From the NCBI GenBank assembly GCA_911728455.2, contig OU452238.1, positions 14,726,049 to 14,790,048 on the forward strand: 64,000 bases of DNA, read 5' to 3'. The position numbers were made by a program, and so were the translations under genes. The notes below the pieces were generated by a model. The model was given only the letters and a program-made list of their open reading frames with translations, ran no database searches and was not told the origin of the DNA. How positions within the stretch are numbered: position 1 is the stretch's first letter; each line of letters starts with the position of its first letter. The stretch comes from Marthasterias glacialis. Taxonomy: Eukaryota > Echinodermata > Asteroidea > Forcipulatida > Asteriidae. Below are positions 34,101 to 45,456 of this stretch, in pieces.

Positions 34101-34834
34101 AGGATGATAATGGACTTCCATTAATGTGCACACAGCAAAGTACAGAACATTCCCTACCCTCATTTCTGTTTTATGGCTTTGCCTCGTGAAATGGAATAGT
34201 CCAGATTTCACCCTGTGATTACATTCTGCAACAATGCACTCCTATGCATTGAATATTTGTGTTATATTCAACTTAATTTATTTTATTTTCAAGACGTGAA
34301 GCAGCCCAAGTCTCAACAAATCTGCAAGTTATTCGCTTAAAAGATGAGAAAGAACAAGCTCAATTTACTTTAAAAAAATTGACTATGGTAAGATAAATCA
34401 ATCATTTGTGTGATCACTGCTGATCAAATTCATGCAAAAAAAATGTTGTAAATTAGCAAATTTAAAACAAGTACTGTTACATAATATTTAAAAAAGATGC
34501 TATAACTCAACATGCTCAATGCATGTATTCTAAACCAGGTTGAGTAATGAATAAGTTCATGGTATCTTTACACCAGGCTCAAATAAAAAATGCTTAGATA
34601 TACATTTTTTGATAAATATCTACTGTAAAAGTGTCTTTAAAGTTTGTACATGAGTAACTTATCTATGCTGAACACTTGATATTATGAATTAATAGACAAC
34701 AATAAAAATTACTTGGCTTTTGTTTTCTTTACTTGTTTTTTTTAAAGGAATATGAAGCATACAAAAAGCACAGTAGTAGTCTCCTTGCCAAAGAGCGATC
34801 TCTTAATGCACAACTCAGGAATCTGGTCTCCTAG
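31134..34834 (+). CDS. CCDC89: CCDC89 coiled-coil protein, complete
   Basis: Coiled-coil protein; the vertebrate orthologue (BOIP) was reported to interact with the HEY1 factor. Exons: 31134-31202, 32030-32502, 32686-32783, 32974-33110, 33830-33912, 34294-34387 and 34748-34834. They total 1,041 bp (346 residues; human about 374), and all phases agree. The family signature is LRSRIDEQSQLICILKQRAD near residues 47-66. FYELAENHEEMIRIKDDYK, ENAHLRNEN, LAMHRGKLIQ and the C-terminal SLLAKERSLNAQLR also match. Heptads run almost throughout, with no membrane or catalytic motif. The start ATG has context CAAGATGG. The next gene (SDR) is on the opposite strand, ending 585 bp away. Confidence 0.92.
31262..31794. 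mobile_element. MITE family A, copy 2, with TTAA target duplication
   Basis: Same ends as the 4659-5022 copy (AAAGCCCCAG at the left, CTGGGGATTTAA at the right) and flanked by TTAA. The body is colinear (CTTTCCTTGA, ATTTCTGCCTGA, GTCTCATGT, GCGTACAAAAATGC, CAGGTTGGTTTTATTACA). It is longer (533 bp) because of a tandem duplication of about 65 bp near 31396-31535 and an extra hairpin at 31595-31660. It lies in CCDC89 intron 1. Confidence 0.85.
31595..31660. repeat. hairpin nested in the MITE
   Basis: GAACTATGAGGTTC..CCGCTATCGTC and GATGATAGCGG..CATAGTTC form inverse arms around a short loop. The segment is absent from the other MITE copy, so it is a later insertion or internal amplification. 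Confidence 0.75.
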
Positions 34835-35418
34835 CAGAAACCAAGGTAATGAAGGGTAACATCATAGTAGTGTTAACTCTCATCAAAAATAATAATGTAT
34901 CTGTAGATCCAAAACAACTGAATAATGGTCTTATAACTGTATTTAGGAAACAACGTAGACATGAGATGACATAAGTAATATTCTGAATGAACTTCCAGAC
35001 TGAGATTGCATTCTTTTTTAATATGATATTTCAGTCCTTGATAAGACTTGATAGGACACAATTTGTGTACAGAATATGTAATCCTTTGATTGGTTACATG
35101 TAGATGGTAATGGTCTGGATGCTTTTTAACTTTACCCCAGCCTGTAGCACCTCATCTAATCCAACTCCTTTCTTTCACAACAAGCCTCAAATGTTCTTTA
35201 AGATGCATTGTCCAGTTTCAGGCCGAGTTGATGCTAAAAAAGTAGATTTAAATGTCAAATTACTAATTTTATGATGTAGGAAAAGTTATAAGCTTTCATT
35301 TGATGCCTGAACGAAAAAATCTGTCAAGGATTAATGATACAAATTGACAACTTGCTGGGCCAGCATCATTTACATTAATGGGAATGCCAGTCAAGGTAAG
35401 CCCTGATTCCTACCCAAG
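34835..35418. other. convergent intergenic region, CCDC89 and SDR 3' ends
   Basis: 585 bp between the two stop codons, so it holds both 3' untranslated regions. No canonical AATAAA could be placed with confidence for either gene. Confidence 0.5.
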
Positions 35419-38400
35419 TCAGTCCATTGGAGTGCCAGGCCGTATACATCTCCCACCATCTATGGTGAGTAGCTCTCCAGTAACCATAGCGGCATCACGT
35501 GATGCAAGGAAGACAACAGCTGCAGCTACGTCTTTGTCTTTACTGTGTTTACGAGGCGGGTATTCCTTGCTGGCTTTTGTCTAGAAATATAAATTACCAA
35601 ATGTACAGTATTTGATTCAGGTTGCTCCTGATAAGATACTCATAAGGTTCTGATTCTTTATGATTGTCAATCTACAAAAACAAAAGAAGAAAAAAAGAGG
35701 CACACCTTCACTTTTTATTGCTTAATTTTTATGGAAATATTACACTGTTACCAGTAAATTGTTAAGTTGTTAAACATTTACCAAATGTTGATGTTATTTA
35801 ATATTGGTTTGACAAACATAAGTTACTATGTAAAAAGTTTGACTTTGGTTCTGCACAATTTGAAATGCATGGGTTAAAGGTTAGGCATAAGAGTGCCATT
35901 TTGAAGTGACAAGCATTTCAATGTTACTGTGTTAAGCAGTTGGTGTGTTATAATAGATGCTATTATCATTATTATTATTTTAATTTGTTTTAGCTGGTGT
36001 GTTGTTAGTAACACTGCATGTAGTAGAAATAGAACACTGCTCCATTTATTTCATTTGTACTTACAGCAGGTAGAAGGGGCGAATGACTTGCTTCTAATTC
36101 AGATGCCATTCCAGGGCTACAAAAAGTACAACAATTCTTTTAAATTGGTTTAAATGTTTCATATTTTACTTCATTACTTCATTGAATGAGTTAATATGTA
36201 AATATGAAGTTTATAAACATGAACTGTAGGTTCTAAAGATGTGTTACAATGACCAGGAACAGTTTCAAAATAAAATAAAATAAAATACACTTACTCTACA
36301 GAGTTTATCCGAACTTCATGTTTGGCAAAATCTGAAATAAGGAAACCATGAGCTCTTAGTTTTCAAATAGTATGCCTGGAACCTAGTTTTACTAGGCAAT
36401 ATTTTTCTGAGCTTAGTAAACTTGCTTTAGGCACTCCATTGAAATTGGGCACTGAATATTTTTATTGTCTTTTGACTGTCCAGATGTAGGCCTATCTGTG
36501 AAGGTTTAATTTTGAATGCTAAGATACAAACATAAAATTCATTTAAGATGCACTAATTGATTGGTTTTAACGGGCTAACCTCAGCCCAAAGTTTAGCAAG
36601 TGACAATTATACAAAACAGAAAGAAAAGGTGTTTTGGATAATTCAAACCGTGTTGTTTTTGACTATTTTCTTGAAAGTCTTGCTCTGTCAACCCTACATC
36701 GTCTTCCGACCGTGTACAAGTCTATCGAAAGAAAATATTGATGTACAATAATGTACCATGGATTGTTCCAAATTTAAATAAATGTAGCTTACCATGCGCT
36801 AAACTTCTCATAAACTGATTCAGTGATGTCCTGACCATGCTGTAAAATTTTTTTTCAGAGCTCTACAAAAAACAAACAATGTTGTCGTGTTTAGACGGGG
36901 TTGGAAACGATTACCTTCAGTGAAAGAGGAAAGTTACATTATTCTTTGCAGTATTCTTGAGATCTTCATAAGATTGGTTTTCCCAACATTTTTGGATTGT
37001 GAAGTTTGGCTGGAAAGAAGGAATGGTCAACTCCTTTTTAATAACTCACCGATGTTAAAGTCAGATCATTGTAGTTATTTATTATGCAACCTGGAAACAA
37101 AATAGTAGATAAATATTAGCATTTTTTGAATTCCGAACCATCTAACTTGCAATAATAAGCAACTCACTTCCAAAATATCTTGCTCTTGACTTCATTCGCT
37201 GGACTCAATTAATTTTCATGGCAAAGTCGGCTCTTCAACGAAATACTATTATATCCGTCATAAATTTTTACAAGGGTAGCATTATGATAGATGTTAATTT
37301 TTGCATTGGGGTTAAAAAATATTATTTGTAATGTTTTGTACCCTTACACCGATGTGTGTTAAGCACTGTATACTCAGTACTTTCCCGATTCTTGTGAAAA
37401 AATGGTATAGCATGTTGTTGTAAATCATAGACGAAATGCTCGATTACCTTTAGTCTGTTTGAGATGGTTTGCAGACAGTTTGGTTACGTAAAACACCGAT
37501 CTGATATTAATCCGCGTTGTCTCATCAAACAGTTGACTTGGTGTTTTATCTGGAAGCATATCTCCCCATGACAAATTATTCACCTAATTGAGCACAAAAT
37601 TGAAATGACAACAATTCTGATGGTAATAGATATTTAAACCACCGTTAAAAGAAAAGCTCCCTTCATTTGATAGAGAGTTTGTTAGAGTTTTTAATTTGAA
37701 GCTTAATAATCACATTATTCATCTGCAGTTTTACTCACCGTTGGTGTCAATGTTTAGCTATTTTCCAATCTGAATCTTATGTGACATAACATTTTAATTA
37801 GAGAAATTATTTAAAGAACATTAAAAACTTTTCACGGCCCAGAATGATATGTACATGTATTTCTAATTAAATCCGTGCCACAAGTCTAATCAGTATCGAT
37901 GGCTTACCAATTCATAAAGAGCCATTAGCTCACGTTGATGAATATTACATTCAGAGGTTTATTTGGATACGATTGGAAAAGCAGACTTCTTTCGAAGGCA
38001 GAGGGATTCATTTGTAAACACAGAGTACCAGTACATAATATCTCCTGGTCTAATTGCATGTTGTAGCTACAATAATTATTGGACCAATTCACATAAATTA
38101 TACTAACCAGAACATCAAGTCTTGTGAATTTTTCTACTGTCCGTCTCACAACTTCTTCTACATTTTTGTCATCTGTCAAATCACCAGCTAAAAGCAGAAT
38201 CTGTTTTAGATTAAGGATTAATAAAACAAATTAATTACGAGAATCTCACAAAAGAGATTTTAATTTATTTGCGAGAATCACACTTCAGTAAAATTATTTA
38301 CACTTTGTTGTTTACAAAGTTAGGGTTAGCAGTTTTCTAAACATTATCAAAATCTTGGAATGTTTACAGTTATTTCTGCTGTATATTATCAATATAAAGT

Positions 38401-38941
38401 CATGATTCTAAAGACAATAGACAGCTGTTTCTTGATTGAAGAGATATTAAATAAGAGCGAAGCGTTGCAATACTCACCTTTTGTTCTGATAATCCAAGCC
38501 TTTGACACTGTCTTGCTAGCTCCATCAGCTCATCTTGATCTTTACCTGTCAGAGCAAGAGTACATCCCATTGATGCTAGACGTCTTGCAGTCGCTCCACC
38601 AACACTACAAGTTGCACCTGTTGCAAAACAACAACAGATTGGACGTAAAAACTGTTGTGATCAAAACATAAAGTGTAACAGTATTTCCACACAGCATTGT
38701 TTTATACCACCCAGATTTAGTACACGACAGTTTACCGTGTTTAAGATAAATAATCACTTGAACAGATGGATCAGCTATTTGGACAATCCCTTGCTCGAAT
38801 CGTGAAGAGTGACTTCTATTCTGAAAGTATTATTTATTGATTTATTGATTGATTATTTGTTATTATTATTTTTGAGAATTTAGGTGATTTTTCAGTATTG
38901 TTACCTGTGATCAAAGCTACCTTTTCGATGAACGATGCCAT
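35419..38941 (-). CDS. short-chain dehydrogenase/reductase family protein with altered catalytic motifs
   Basis: Rossmann-fold SDR, FabG-like classical type. Exons: 38941-38905, 38617-38478, 38200-38108, 37583-37448, 37090-37050, 36862-36793, 36331-36295, 36116-36065 and 35580-35419. They total 768 bp (255 residues, normal for the family), with no frame break. Landmarks: MASFIEKVALITG; cofactor loop TGATCSVGG, where the family has TGxxxGxG, so Gly17 is Ser; AGDLTD; NNLS (residues 92-95) in place of NNAG; INIRS with the conserved Asn116. The catalytic Ser region reads IINNYND, without Ser at the usual place. Tyr156 is kept, but the Lys of YxxxK is Arg160 (YSMVR). RINSVDPG and the C-terminal MVTGELLTIDGG are normal. 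Exon 36862 uses a TTTGTAG acceptor; the nearer TTTACAG would break the frame. It may be an enzyme with changed chemistry or a pseudoenzyme. Substrate unknown. Confidence 0.88.
37290..37395 (+). repeat. SINE tail fragment
   Basis: About 100 bp resembling 3868-3965: TTGCATTGGGG..AAAAAATATT, CCTTACACCGATGTGT, CACTGTATACTCAGTACTTTCCC-like. The tRNA part is missing. It lies in an SDR intron. Confidence 0.6.
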
Positions 38942-41578
38942 TGCCTTTGTTCGTATGCGGAGCAGTCAGAATCAACTAATAATACCATATGATCAGTACA
39001 TTCCACGTCCTATAGACACAAATACAACCAGCAGAAATGCTGTATATAAAAAGGTTAAAAAAGGTTTATATGATCATAAATCATCAACCGAATGACGTAT
39101 TTGGTGGTACCCTCATAATAATACTTGAAATGATGGGCGGAATCTTTGCACAGTGATGTTCATTCTTCTTCTTTATTTTCAAGAAGAATTTCATGACAAA
39201 AGTATGAACAATTATAAAATGCGTGCTTACGCTTGAAAAAGTTAGAATAAGTGTTTCCTTGTTTTACGACGTTTCACGTTGATCTTCTTGTCTTTCTAGT
39301 GAAGAAAAACTAAATGTGGTTCTAATACAATTCTCTGAAAGATAACAACCAACTTAAGTAGCATGATTAAGTAGGCCCTGTCCAAGTTCCATATTATGAA
39401 TCATCGATTTATCATTAATCATCCAAACCAATGTCGCTTATTCATCAATATTTATGCATTTGGTCTCTATCATTACTCGTGTTTTTTAATAATTATTTTC
39501 TACAAGGACTTTGTGATAACCGGTTATTAGTGATGAGCAGAGTGTGTGTGCTACTGAGATGAATTGGTTTATTGTGGAGACAAAACACACATGACGCCTA
39601 TGTGTAACATCTTGCCGGGCCTGGGTGGACTGCCACCCTGTAACAATTATCATCATTGTCATGTTTGACTATTAACAACATCTGCGTCCGCTTTTTGTTT
39701 ACTAAGGACTTTAACTGTTATAATAGACTATACCACATTAGCTTCAATACAATCCACACCAGCTACCGTCTTGAATATACGTCGTGTTTGCAAAGGTTGC
39801 ATGTATCGCTTTTTACCAATCGTCCATTACGAAGTGTTTGGATATCTTTGGAGCACTTGGAGCCTCAAATAAAGTTTAGAAGAGAAAATACTGGACTTAA
39901 TGCGATTAAAATGACCCAAGTTCAAACATTGATAAGTGCCTAGAAGTACTTGACGCCCATGACCAGTGTAAAAAGCTCTTAAACTTTGTAAATAGTAAAC
40001 GATTTGAAGAAGAAAACCTAAACCAACCTCCCATTAACTTCTTTTTGCTGAGCGCTTTTTTAAGAATGGCTAAATATTTGACTTGGGTTTTTACTAAGTG
40101 GCCCAAGTGTACATCGCTATAACTCGTTAGTTCATTCACCCATTCAGTAAAACAAGGAACATCAACTGAATACCAATTTTCGCCTAGATAATTTTTTTTC
40201 ACAAGAAGAAACTCCACGTCCTTTGCGTAAAACAGGCAACACGTGTATTCCACTTGATAGCAATACTCAAAACAGGTATAGTCTGACCAGCAACGACAAC
40301 CTCTTGTCTGAAGGAAATCTTAATTTATATTTTTATACGGTTTATTTAATGTCTGGTTGAGTTAAAAAAAAATAGGCCTATATATTTTTTTTAAAATCAA
40401 TTCTCTCTCTCCAGAAAACTTTGATCTCCCTCCAAAAACGTTTTCTCCTGTTACATAAAAAACCCACCTATAGTGGACATTCTTCAATCCTTTCATCTTG
40501 AATTGTATTTCTTTTCGAAACGAAGTTTTACATTTCGGCAAAAATCGTTGATTTGAGGTTAATTTTTTTTAATGAAAACAAGCACGTTTATTTAACTAAT
40601 AAAGTCTTGCAAGCATGAAGTGTTGTGATTCCAAACCAGCCCAGATGCACAAAATCAGAGCAAGATGTTTTACATGCACAAGACTATTCTAAGTGGTACT
40701 TGAGTCTGAAGAATAATGTAAGCAGCATTAGCTTGTTTTTCACCACGAAATTAAAGGGAGATGAACCCCCATAGCGAAGACACACATTGTAGATGTAAGC
40801 TTAACACTGTGTCACTAATGAAGACTTTTGTCCGGTTCGTCTGAGGGTTGTCTTCGGACACGACTCTGGCCTCAAGGGGTTGCCTTGGAAGATTAAGCAG
40901 AACGCGTGCCGGTCATGCGACTCCTGTTTACTCTATATACTAGGAAAAACTTAAGAAGTTTCTTTGAAGTTTTGAAACCATCAGACCTTGGGAAAGTGTT
41001 GAGGAAGCAAACAGCGGGATGATCTTTGTAGTGTAAGGTGAAAGGAAGGGTGGAAACCACACAGCTCCTCCCACTTTGTGTCAATTAGGAGTCGCGTGCT
41101 CACACGTGTGACAATGTTTGTCAGCCCCGTGCTCGGCAAATATCGCCACGCGACAGCTCTCATTGGCTCTAGCTTGGCGTAATCCGGTGGCTTGCTTTTA
41201 ATAAACGCATTCTATTTTTTAACTTGGGCAATTTGTTAATATTATAGGGTACGTGCTAAAACACGAAGCGCAGGTTGCTTTAATTCTAATTAATTCAATA
41301 TTGTGCGCTGCGTGTATAAGTTGAAACACTGATTTTAACCAATGGCATTTTATAAGAGTTATAATCCGTCAGTGATCCATGACGATGTTGTCGTTAATTG
41401 GCTGGATTTTGCTGCATTTTGCTTCGGATAATGTATAAAAGGTTTGTGAAAAGATCAGATAGGAAGACCAACAGGCGATTTTGTTACTTTTAAATGCGTT
41501 AAAACCTGAGTGATTAACGCTGGAAAGCATCGTTTGAACAACTTGAACTGTTTCTTGTTTTTTTGCTTCATCGACGAG
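38942..41578. other. divergent intergenic region between SDR and the bHLH gene
   Basis: No recognisable gene. The FERD3L promoter elements at the right end are listed separately. A 141-codon open frame on the minus strand, ending at 39906, has no ATG near its start and no recognised similarity. Confidence 0.5.
41434..41440 (+). promoter_or_regulatory. TATA box of the bHLH gene
   Basis: TATAAAA lies 145 bp before the ATG at 41579, which predicts a transcription start near 41465. A CACGTG E-box (41103-41108) and an inverted CCAAT (ATTGG, 41162-41166) lie farther upstream. The TATA match is strong; its use is inferred. Confidence 0.6.
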
Positions 41579-42424
41579 ATGGCACTTGTTAAGATGGATG
41601 AAGATCAAGAAGCTTTGTTAGATCTTGTATTGAGTATGGAATCGAGTAACATCATCCCCCTTCCATCATCCTTTGGCGAATCTGAGACATTAGAGAGTGA
41701 TCAAGTACCAGTTTACACACAACTAAGTAACAGCGTCTTGGACGATTTTCAATCTCCAGATCACTTGACAGATTTAAGCGGTTTTATTGACATGGACAAT
41801 TTGCCTCAAGTTCCATTTAGCCCCGATGTAGCAAGTCTCCCTCAGCAGAGCGGTGATACAAACTTAAATATCGATTGGTCAATGCCTTATAATACGTCAG
41901 TGATGTACAACGATGCTGGTCTGCAGTCTTCAACATCAGATCAAGGAAGTGAATTTTCGAAACAAGTCTTCAAACCTCCCTGCAGATATCAACTCCCTGC
42001 TGTAAAAACAAGTTTATCTTCTTTATTACCCAATGTGCAGTTCAACCTGCAAAATCACGATTCCCGTCGATATCAGCACCATCAGCTCACTGTGTCTTCT
42101 CGACCCACTAAACCCAAAACTCGCCGAAGAGTCACGACTGCTTCTCAGCGTAAGGCAGCAAACATCAGAGAACGCCGGCGGATGTTCAACTTAAACGAAG
42201 CTTTTGACGTCCTCCGGAAGAATGTCCCAACTTTTGCTTATGAGAAGAGACTGTCACGAATTGAGACTCTGCGTCTTGCAATGCTTTATATAACATTTAT
42301 GGGAGATGTGTTGAGTGGTAAACAATCAAATGATAGTAATTTCACAAAACTTTTAGAATCTGGTGACTTTGCTGGTTTGACAAATTCTGGCCCACGCGAA
42401 CCATGTCGTAAGGAACGCTTCTGA
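41579..42424 (+). CDS. FERD3L: FERD3L (Fer3/NATO3) class II bHLH transcription factor, intronless
   Basis: Tissue-restricted bHLH activator of the PTF1A/FERD3L branch. It binds E-boxes as a heterodimer with an E protein; in vertebrates it acts in the floor plate and ventral midbrain. One exon, 281 residues. The ATG at 41579 (CGACGAGATGG) is the first good start; the frame runs further 5' only to a GTG at 41510. The first 185 residues are acidic/Ser-rich with no known fold. The bHLH domain covers about residues 189-244. Its basic region is [10 protein letters not shown], helix 1 is [20 protein letters not shown], and [16 protein letters not shown] leads into helix 2. FNLNEAFD and the [18 protein letters not shown] block are diagnostic of FERD3L rather than PTF1A, which has SINDAF and LPYEKRLSKVDTLRLA. 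The unstructured C-tail is 34 residues. Candidate AATAAA signals lie at 43075 and 43406. Confidence 0.93.
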   Translation: MALVKMDEDQEALLDLVLSMESSNIIPLPSSFGESETLESDQVPVYTQLSNSVLDDFQSPDHLTDLSGFIDMDNLPQVPFSPDVASLPQQSGDTNLNIDWSMPYNTSVMYNDAGLQSSTSDQGSEFSKQVFKPPCRYQLPAVKTSLSSLLPNVQFNLQNHDSRRYQHHQLTVSSRPTKPKTRRRVTTASQRKAANIRERRRMFNLNEAFDVLRKNVPTFAYEKRLSRIETLRLAMLYITFMGDVLSGKQSNDSNFTKLLESGDFAGLTNSGPREPCRKERF

Positions 42425-42599
42425 AAGAGACATTCGGACAGGTCCTATTGTAGGTTTTGGGAGTGTAAATTCTTTACCAAACCATGCTATTAATTCAACT
42501 CTGATGCGATGCGGATAATCCGTTTTGTCGGAGTCAATGATCCAGATCCAGATCTAGATCCCTGTCTCATGCAGTAGCCTACTAGAGTAGATCTACGTA

Positions 42600-42790
42600 A
42601 GATTTGAAACTTTGCATGGTGCATGGGAATACAATCTACTAAGTTTTGTGGAGACACTGTGTAGTTATTTCTAATGAGTTGGTGTGGTTCTGAAAAGAAC
42701 CGATGGTATAACAACTCGACGTTTCGATCAGTATGCTCTGATCGTCTTCAGCATTTCTCCTAAAGACGACAGAGTAGATCTGCTAATTAT
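42600..42790. repeat. dispersed repeat, family also at 63108-63314
   Basis: Shares TTTGAAACTTTGCATGGTG, GGTTCTGAAAAGAACCG-like, CGATCAGTATGCTCTGATCG and GTCTTCAG..TCTCCT with the copy in the OSGEPL1 intron. It contains two small hairpins (GGTTCTGAAAAGAACC and GATCAGTATGCTCTGATC). Confidence 0.7.
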
Positions 42791-44528
42791 TCTGACTCTG
42801 CAAGTCCGGTTCGTATTTCATAATCGGAGGGCCACTCTGAAATACATGCTTAGTTTTTGAGTCCCATTTCGCCATCCGTGCAAACTAAGTTAACTATGTT
42901 TATTTGATAGATTGACACACAATATTTTCTCGATGTGCCATTGCAACCTTTGTGGCGGTGACCTCCAAATCCAAGATGGCGTCCAAATGACCGACATTTT
43001 GTTAGCAAACGATATTTTGGTAATAACTCATTACAGTGAAATGTCATAGTACCGTGGTTAGTGTCATTCAAAATAATAAAATTTGTTTTGGCAATAGATT
43101 ACGGTTTTAAGTTTGATGGCTTTTGGTAAAGGTACAGTTTTAGCAAAAAATGCATTTCGGCCCCCAAAATTTGATATTACGTATTTTAAAATTTCCAATT
43201 TATCATGCGAATGTGAATGCAGAATCAACTTTGATGTAGGCAACTTTATTTAGCCTTCCAGTTCATTGTGACGTCGAAAATTCGCTTCGAATTCGCATTT
43301 GCATTAACTTTTATATGAACCGTGTTCAACCTAATCACTTCTTATAACGTAAAAAGTTTGTTTTAATGGTTACTTACATATTATTATTGCAATAATCTTC
43401 ATGTAAATAAAATTTGAAATTTTCAAACGGGAGTAGATTTTAATCAATTAATACATTTTATTCAAAATTCCTTTATAAATCCTAATCATCTCAGAAGCCT
43501 GGCACCACGCAAGTTGTATTACCCCATCCTGTTTCCACAGTTCTTTATAATTTTACACTTGTGTAATAATGCATTATGCAAAACGCCCATCTAATAAAAG
43601 TTGGAATGACAACAAAATAAAATTTCTATGCTGATAATATTTGGTTTTGTAACGCAAAATACTAATTTGTATTCTACATAGTATAATAACAGGCTGATTT
43701 TAGGCATAATAAGTCTGTGTGTCATTTTTCAAAGTCTGGTGGCTATCGTTAGCGAAGACGACTTTTTGGGGCAGTGAGCCTGTGCTTACACGTCTCGAGC
43801 TTAGCAGTGTGAACTTTTGGGGAACATTGCTGGAGGCAATGACCGGCATCATATCCATTTCCCCCTCCTTGTTGCTCTCAACACGCCACCCCATCAACCG
43901 TCCATGGCCCCACCTGGTCCCACGCTTAACCCCGCCCCAACTTTTTTAATGTTGTTAATTTTTTTTTATGGACGGACGCCCTCTACCAGCTCAATTATCC
44001 ATGCAAATTAATAGCATGGAACCGTTGTTAAAATGAGATTAACACGTAAGCCAAATTTAGAAGTCTGGGTACCTCACAGTTAGTTTGCGTTCACTTTTTA
44101 GTTTTCGTTGTCAAGCTGTATTTAGCGAAGTTCATTCAGATCGTATCATGATCCTGTAATTCAAAATCCGATTTGCACAAATCAGAAACTGAACGTGGCA
44201 CGCACTGGGTTGGACACGATGATGTAATACAAGTTAAAGGAATACAGGTATGTAAGTCATTGAATTCGGATGAGGCAGCTCAGCAGTTACATTAAAAAAA
44301 GAAAAGTTTTTTATCTGTCCCCTTCACTCAGTTCACCACTATCTAGTATTCTATCAGTATCACTCAGATAATTGAACTTCCCTCCCCCCGGTGGGGGGTG
44401 GGGGGGGGGGGTCTCTCTAGAGAGTAGATAGACATTAGCGTAGACGTTATGTCTAAATGTATGGTTCCTAATAGACCCAGTAACTGGGGCGCTGTACTCC
44501 TTTTTTGAGATTTTTGACATTATCAACC

Positions 44529-44622
44529 GTCATGGCTCAGCTGTCATGGCTCAGCCGTCATGGCTCAGCCGTCATGGCTCAGCCGTCATGGCTCAGCCGT
44601 CATGGCTCAGCCGTCATGGCTC
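44529..44622. repeat. 14-bp minisatellite, unit GTCATGGCTCAGCC, about 7 copies
   Basis: Nearly perfect head-to-tail copies; the first has one T for C. There are no spacers, so it is not a CRISPR-like array. Confidence 0.95.
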
Positions 44623-45456
44623 ATAAAATTCAACCAAAAGGAGTCATCGTATCTTTTTGAATCAATATGTAAAGTAAAATTCAAGCCTTACCGTATTGAT
44701 TAATAATAATAGGCCTTGATTAATACCGTGTTAATACAGTATTGATAACACTAACAGAAACTGGCTTTAACCCTCATTACCAAATTGTTTTGACATAAAC
44801 AACCGCTGGCGACCGCATTGTTTGACCACTTAAGTGTGTACGCTTGTGTTCAAAGGCAAAATTTATAAACTCTCTTAGTATTATCACCTTGAAGATATTG
44901 TTTTACAGCAAAATAAGTAATAGGCCTACAAAATGTCTTACTTATTGAATTCCCTTTCATAAATCCAAAAACAATTGAGGTCGGCCAATAAATGTCTAAG
45001 TTCTTGGTCTTCGTTTCTTTTAATAGTTTTATCTGTGAAGTCGAACACTTTTTTGTACATGATCTGATGGTGCACCAAAGGTATGGCATTTTGGATCTTT
45101 TCACTCCACATTGAAGGGATTTGAAATAGCAACCTAGTTTTTTTTTATCATTAGTAGAAAGATCTGATCTTTCTCTTTCCAACTATAGTAAGCTTTGGTA
45201 TGGAGGGCAAAACTACAGCTTGAATAACAAATGACCTTTATGTTCAGGCTTGAGTGTTTTTTGTGTGTGTGAGCTTGGGCAACAAAAGCTGCCCATGGTA
45301 AAGAAGAGGGTTAAATATTATCTGTGTGACTCCAAAGTTTGTAAAACTTGCGTTATACATGATTCGTACAGCTTCAGACTTGCATACCGTCACCTGTGTT
45401 TATCACTCATGTAACTGATTATTTTTTCAGTGGATGGAGTGAAGCACTGAGTCACG

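Larger units (their letters stand above)
42425..45456. other. intergenic region between FERD3L and ANKAR
   Basis: It holds the FERD3L 3' UTR, a dispersed repeat at 42600-42790, a 14-bp tandem array (44529-44622), G/C runs near 44385-44410 and the ANKAR 5' leader. A splice acceptor (TTTTTTCAG) at 45430 implies an upstream untranslated ANKAR exon. A minus-strand frame at 44938-45132 might be a decayed retroelement piece. Confidence 0.5.

Noticed and set aside
36793..36855. Use of the nearer TTTACAG acceptor for the SDR exon with YSMVR
   Set aside because: It would put the exon out of frame and end at a stop. The TTTGTAG acceptor at 36863 keeps phase and restores the Tyr motif.
39906..40253. 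Minus-strand frame of 115-141 codons with a protein-like look
   Set aside because: It starts at a GTG, not ATG, has no recognised domain, and an overlapping plus-strand frame exists; not enough support to call a gene.
41510..41578. 23-residue N-terminal extension of FERD3L from a GTG
   Set aside because: GTG is not a likely eukaryotic start; the ATG at 41579 has good context and follows a TATA box at the expected distance.
44529..44622. CRISPR-like regular repeat
   Set aside because: The units are directly adjacent without spacers, and the DNA is eukaryotic; a simple minisatellite.
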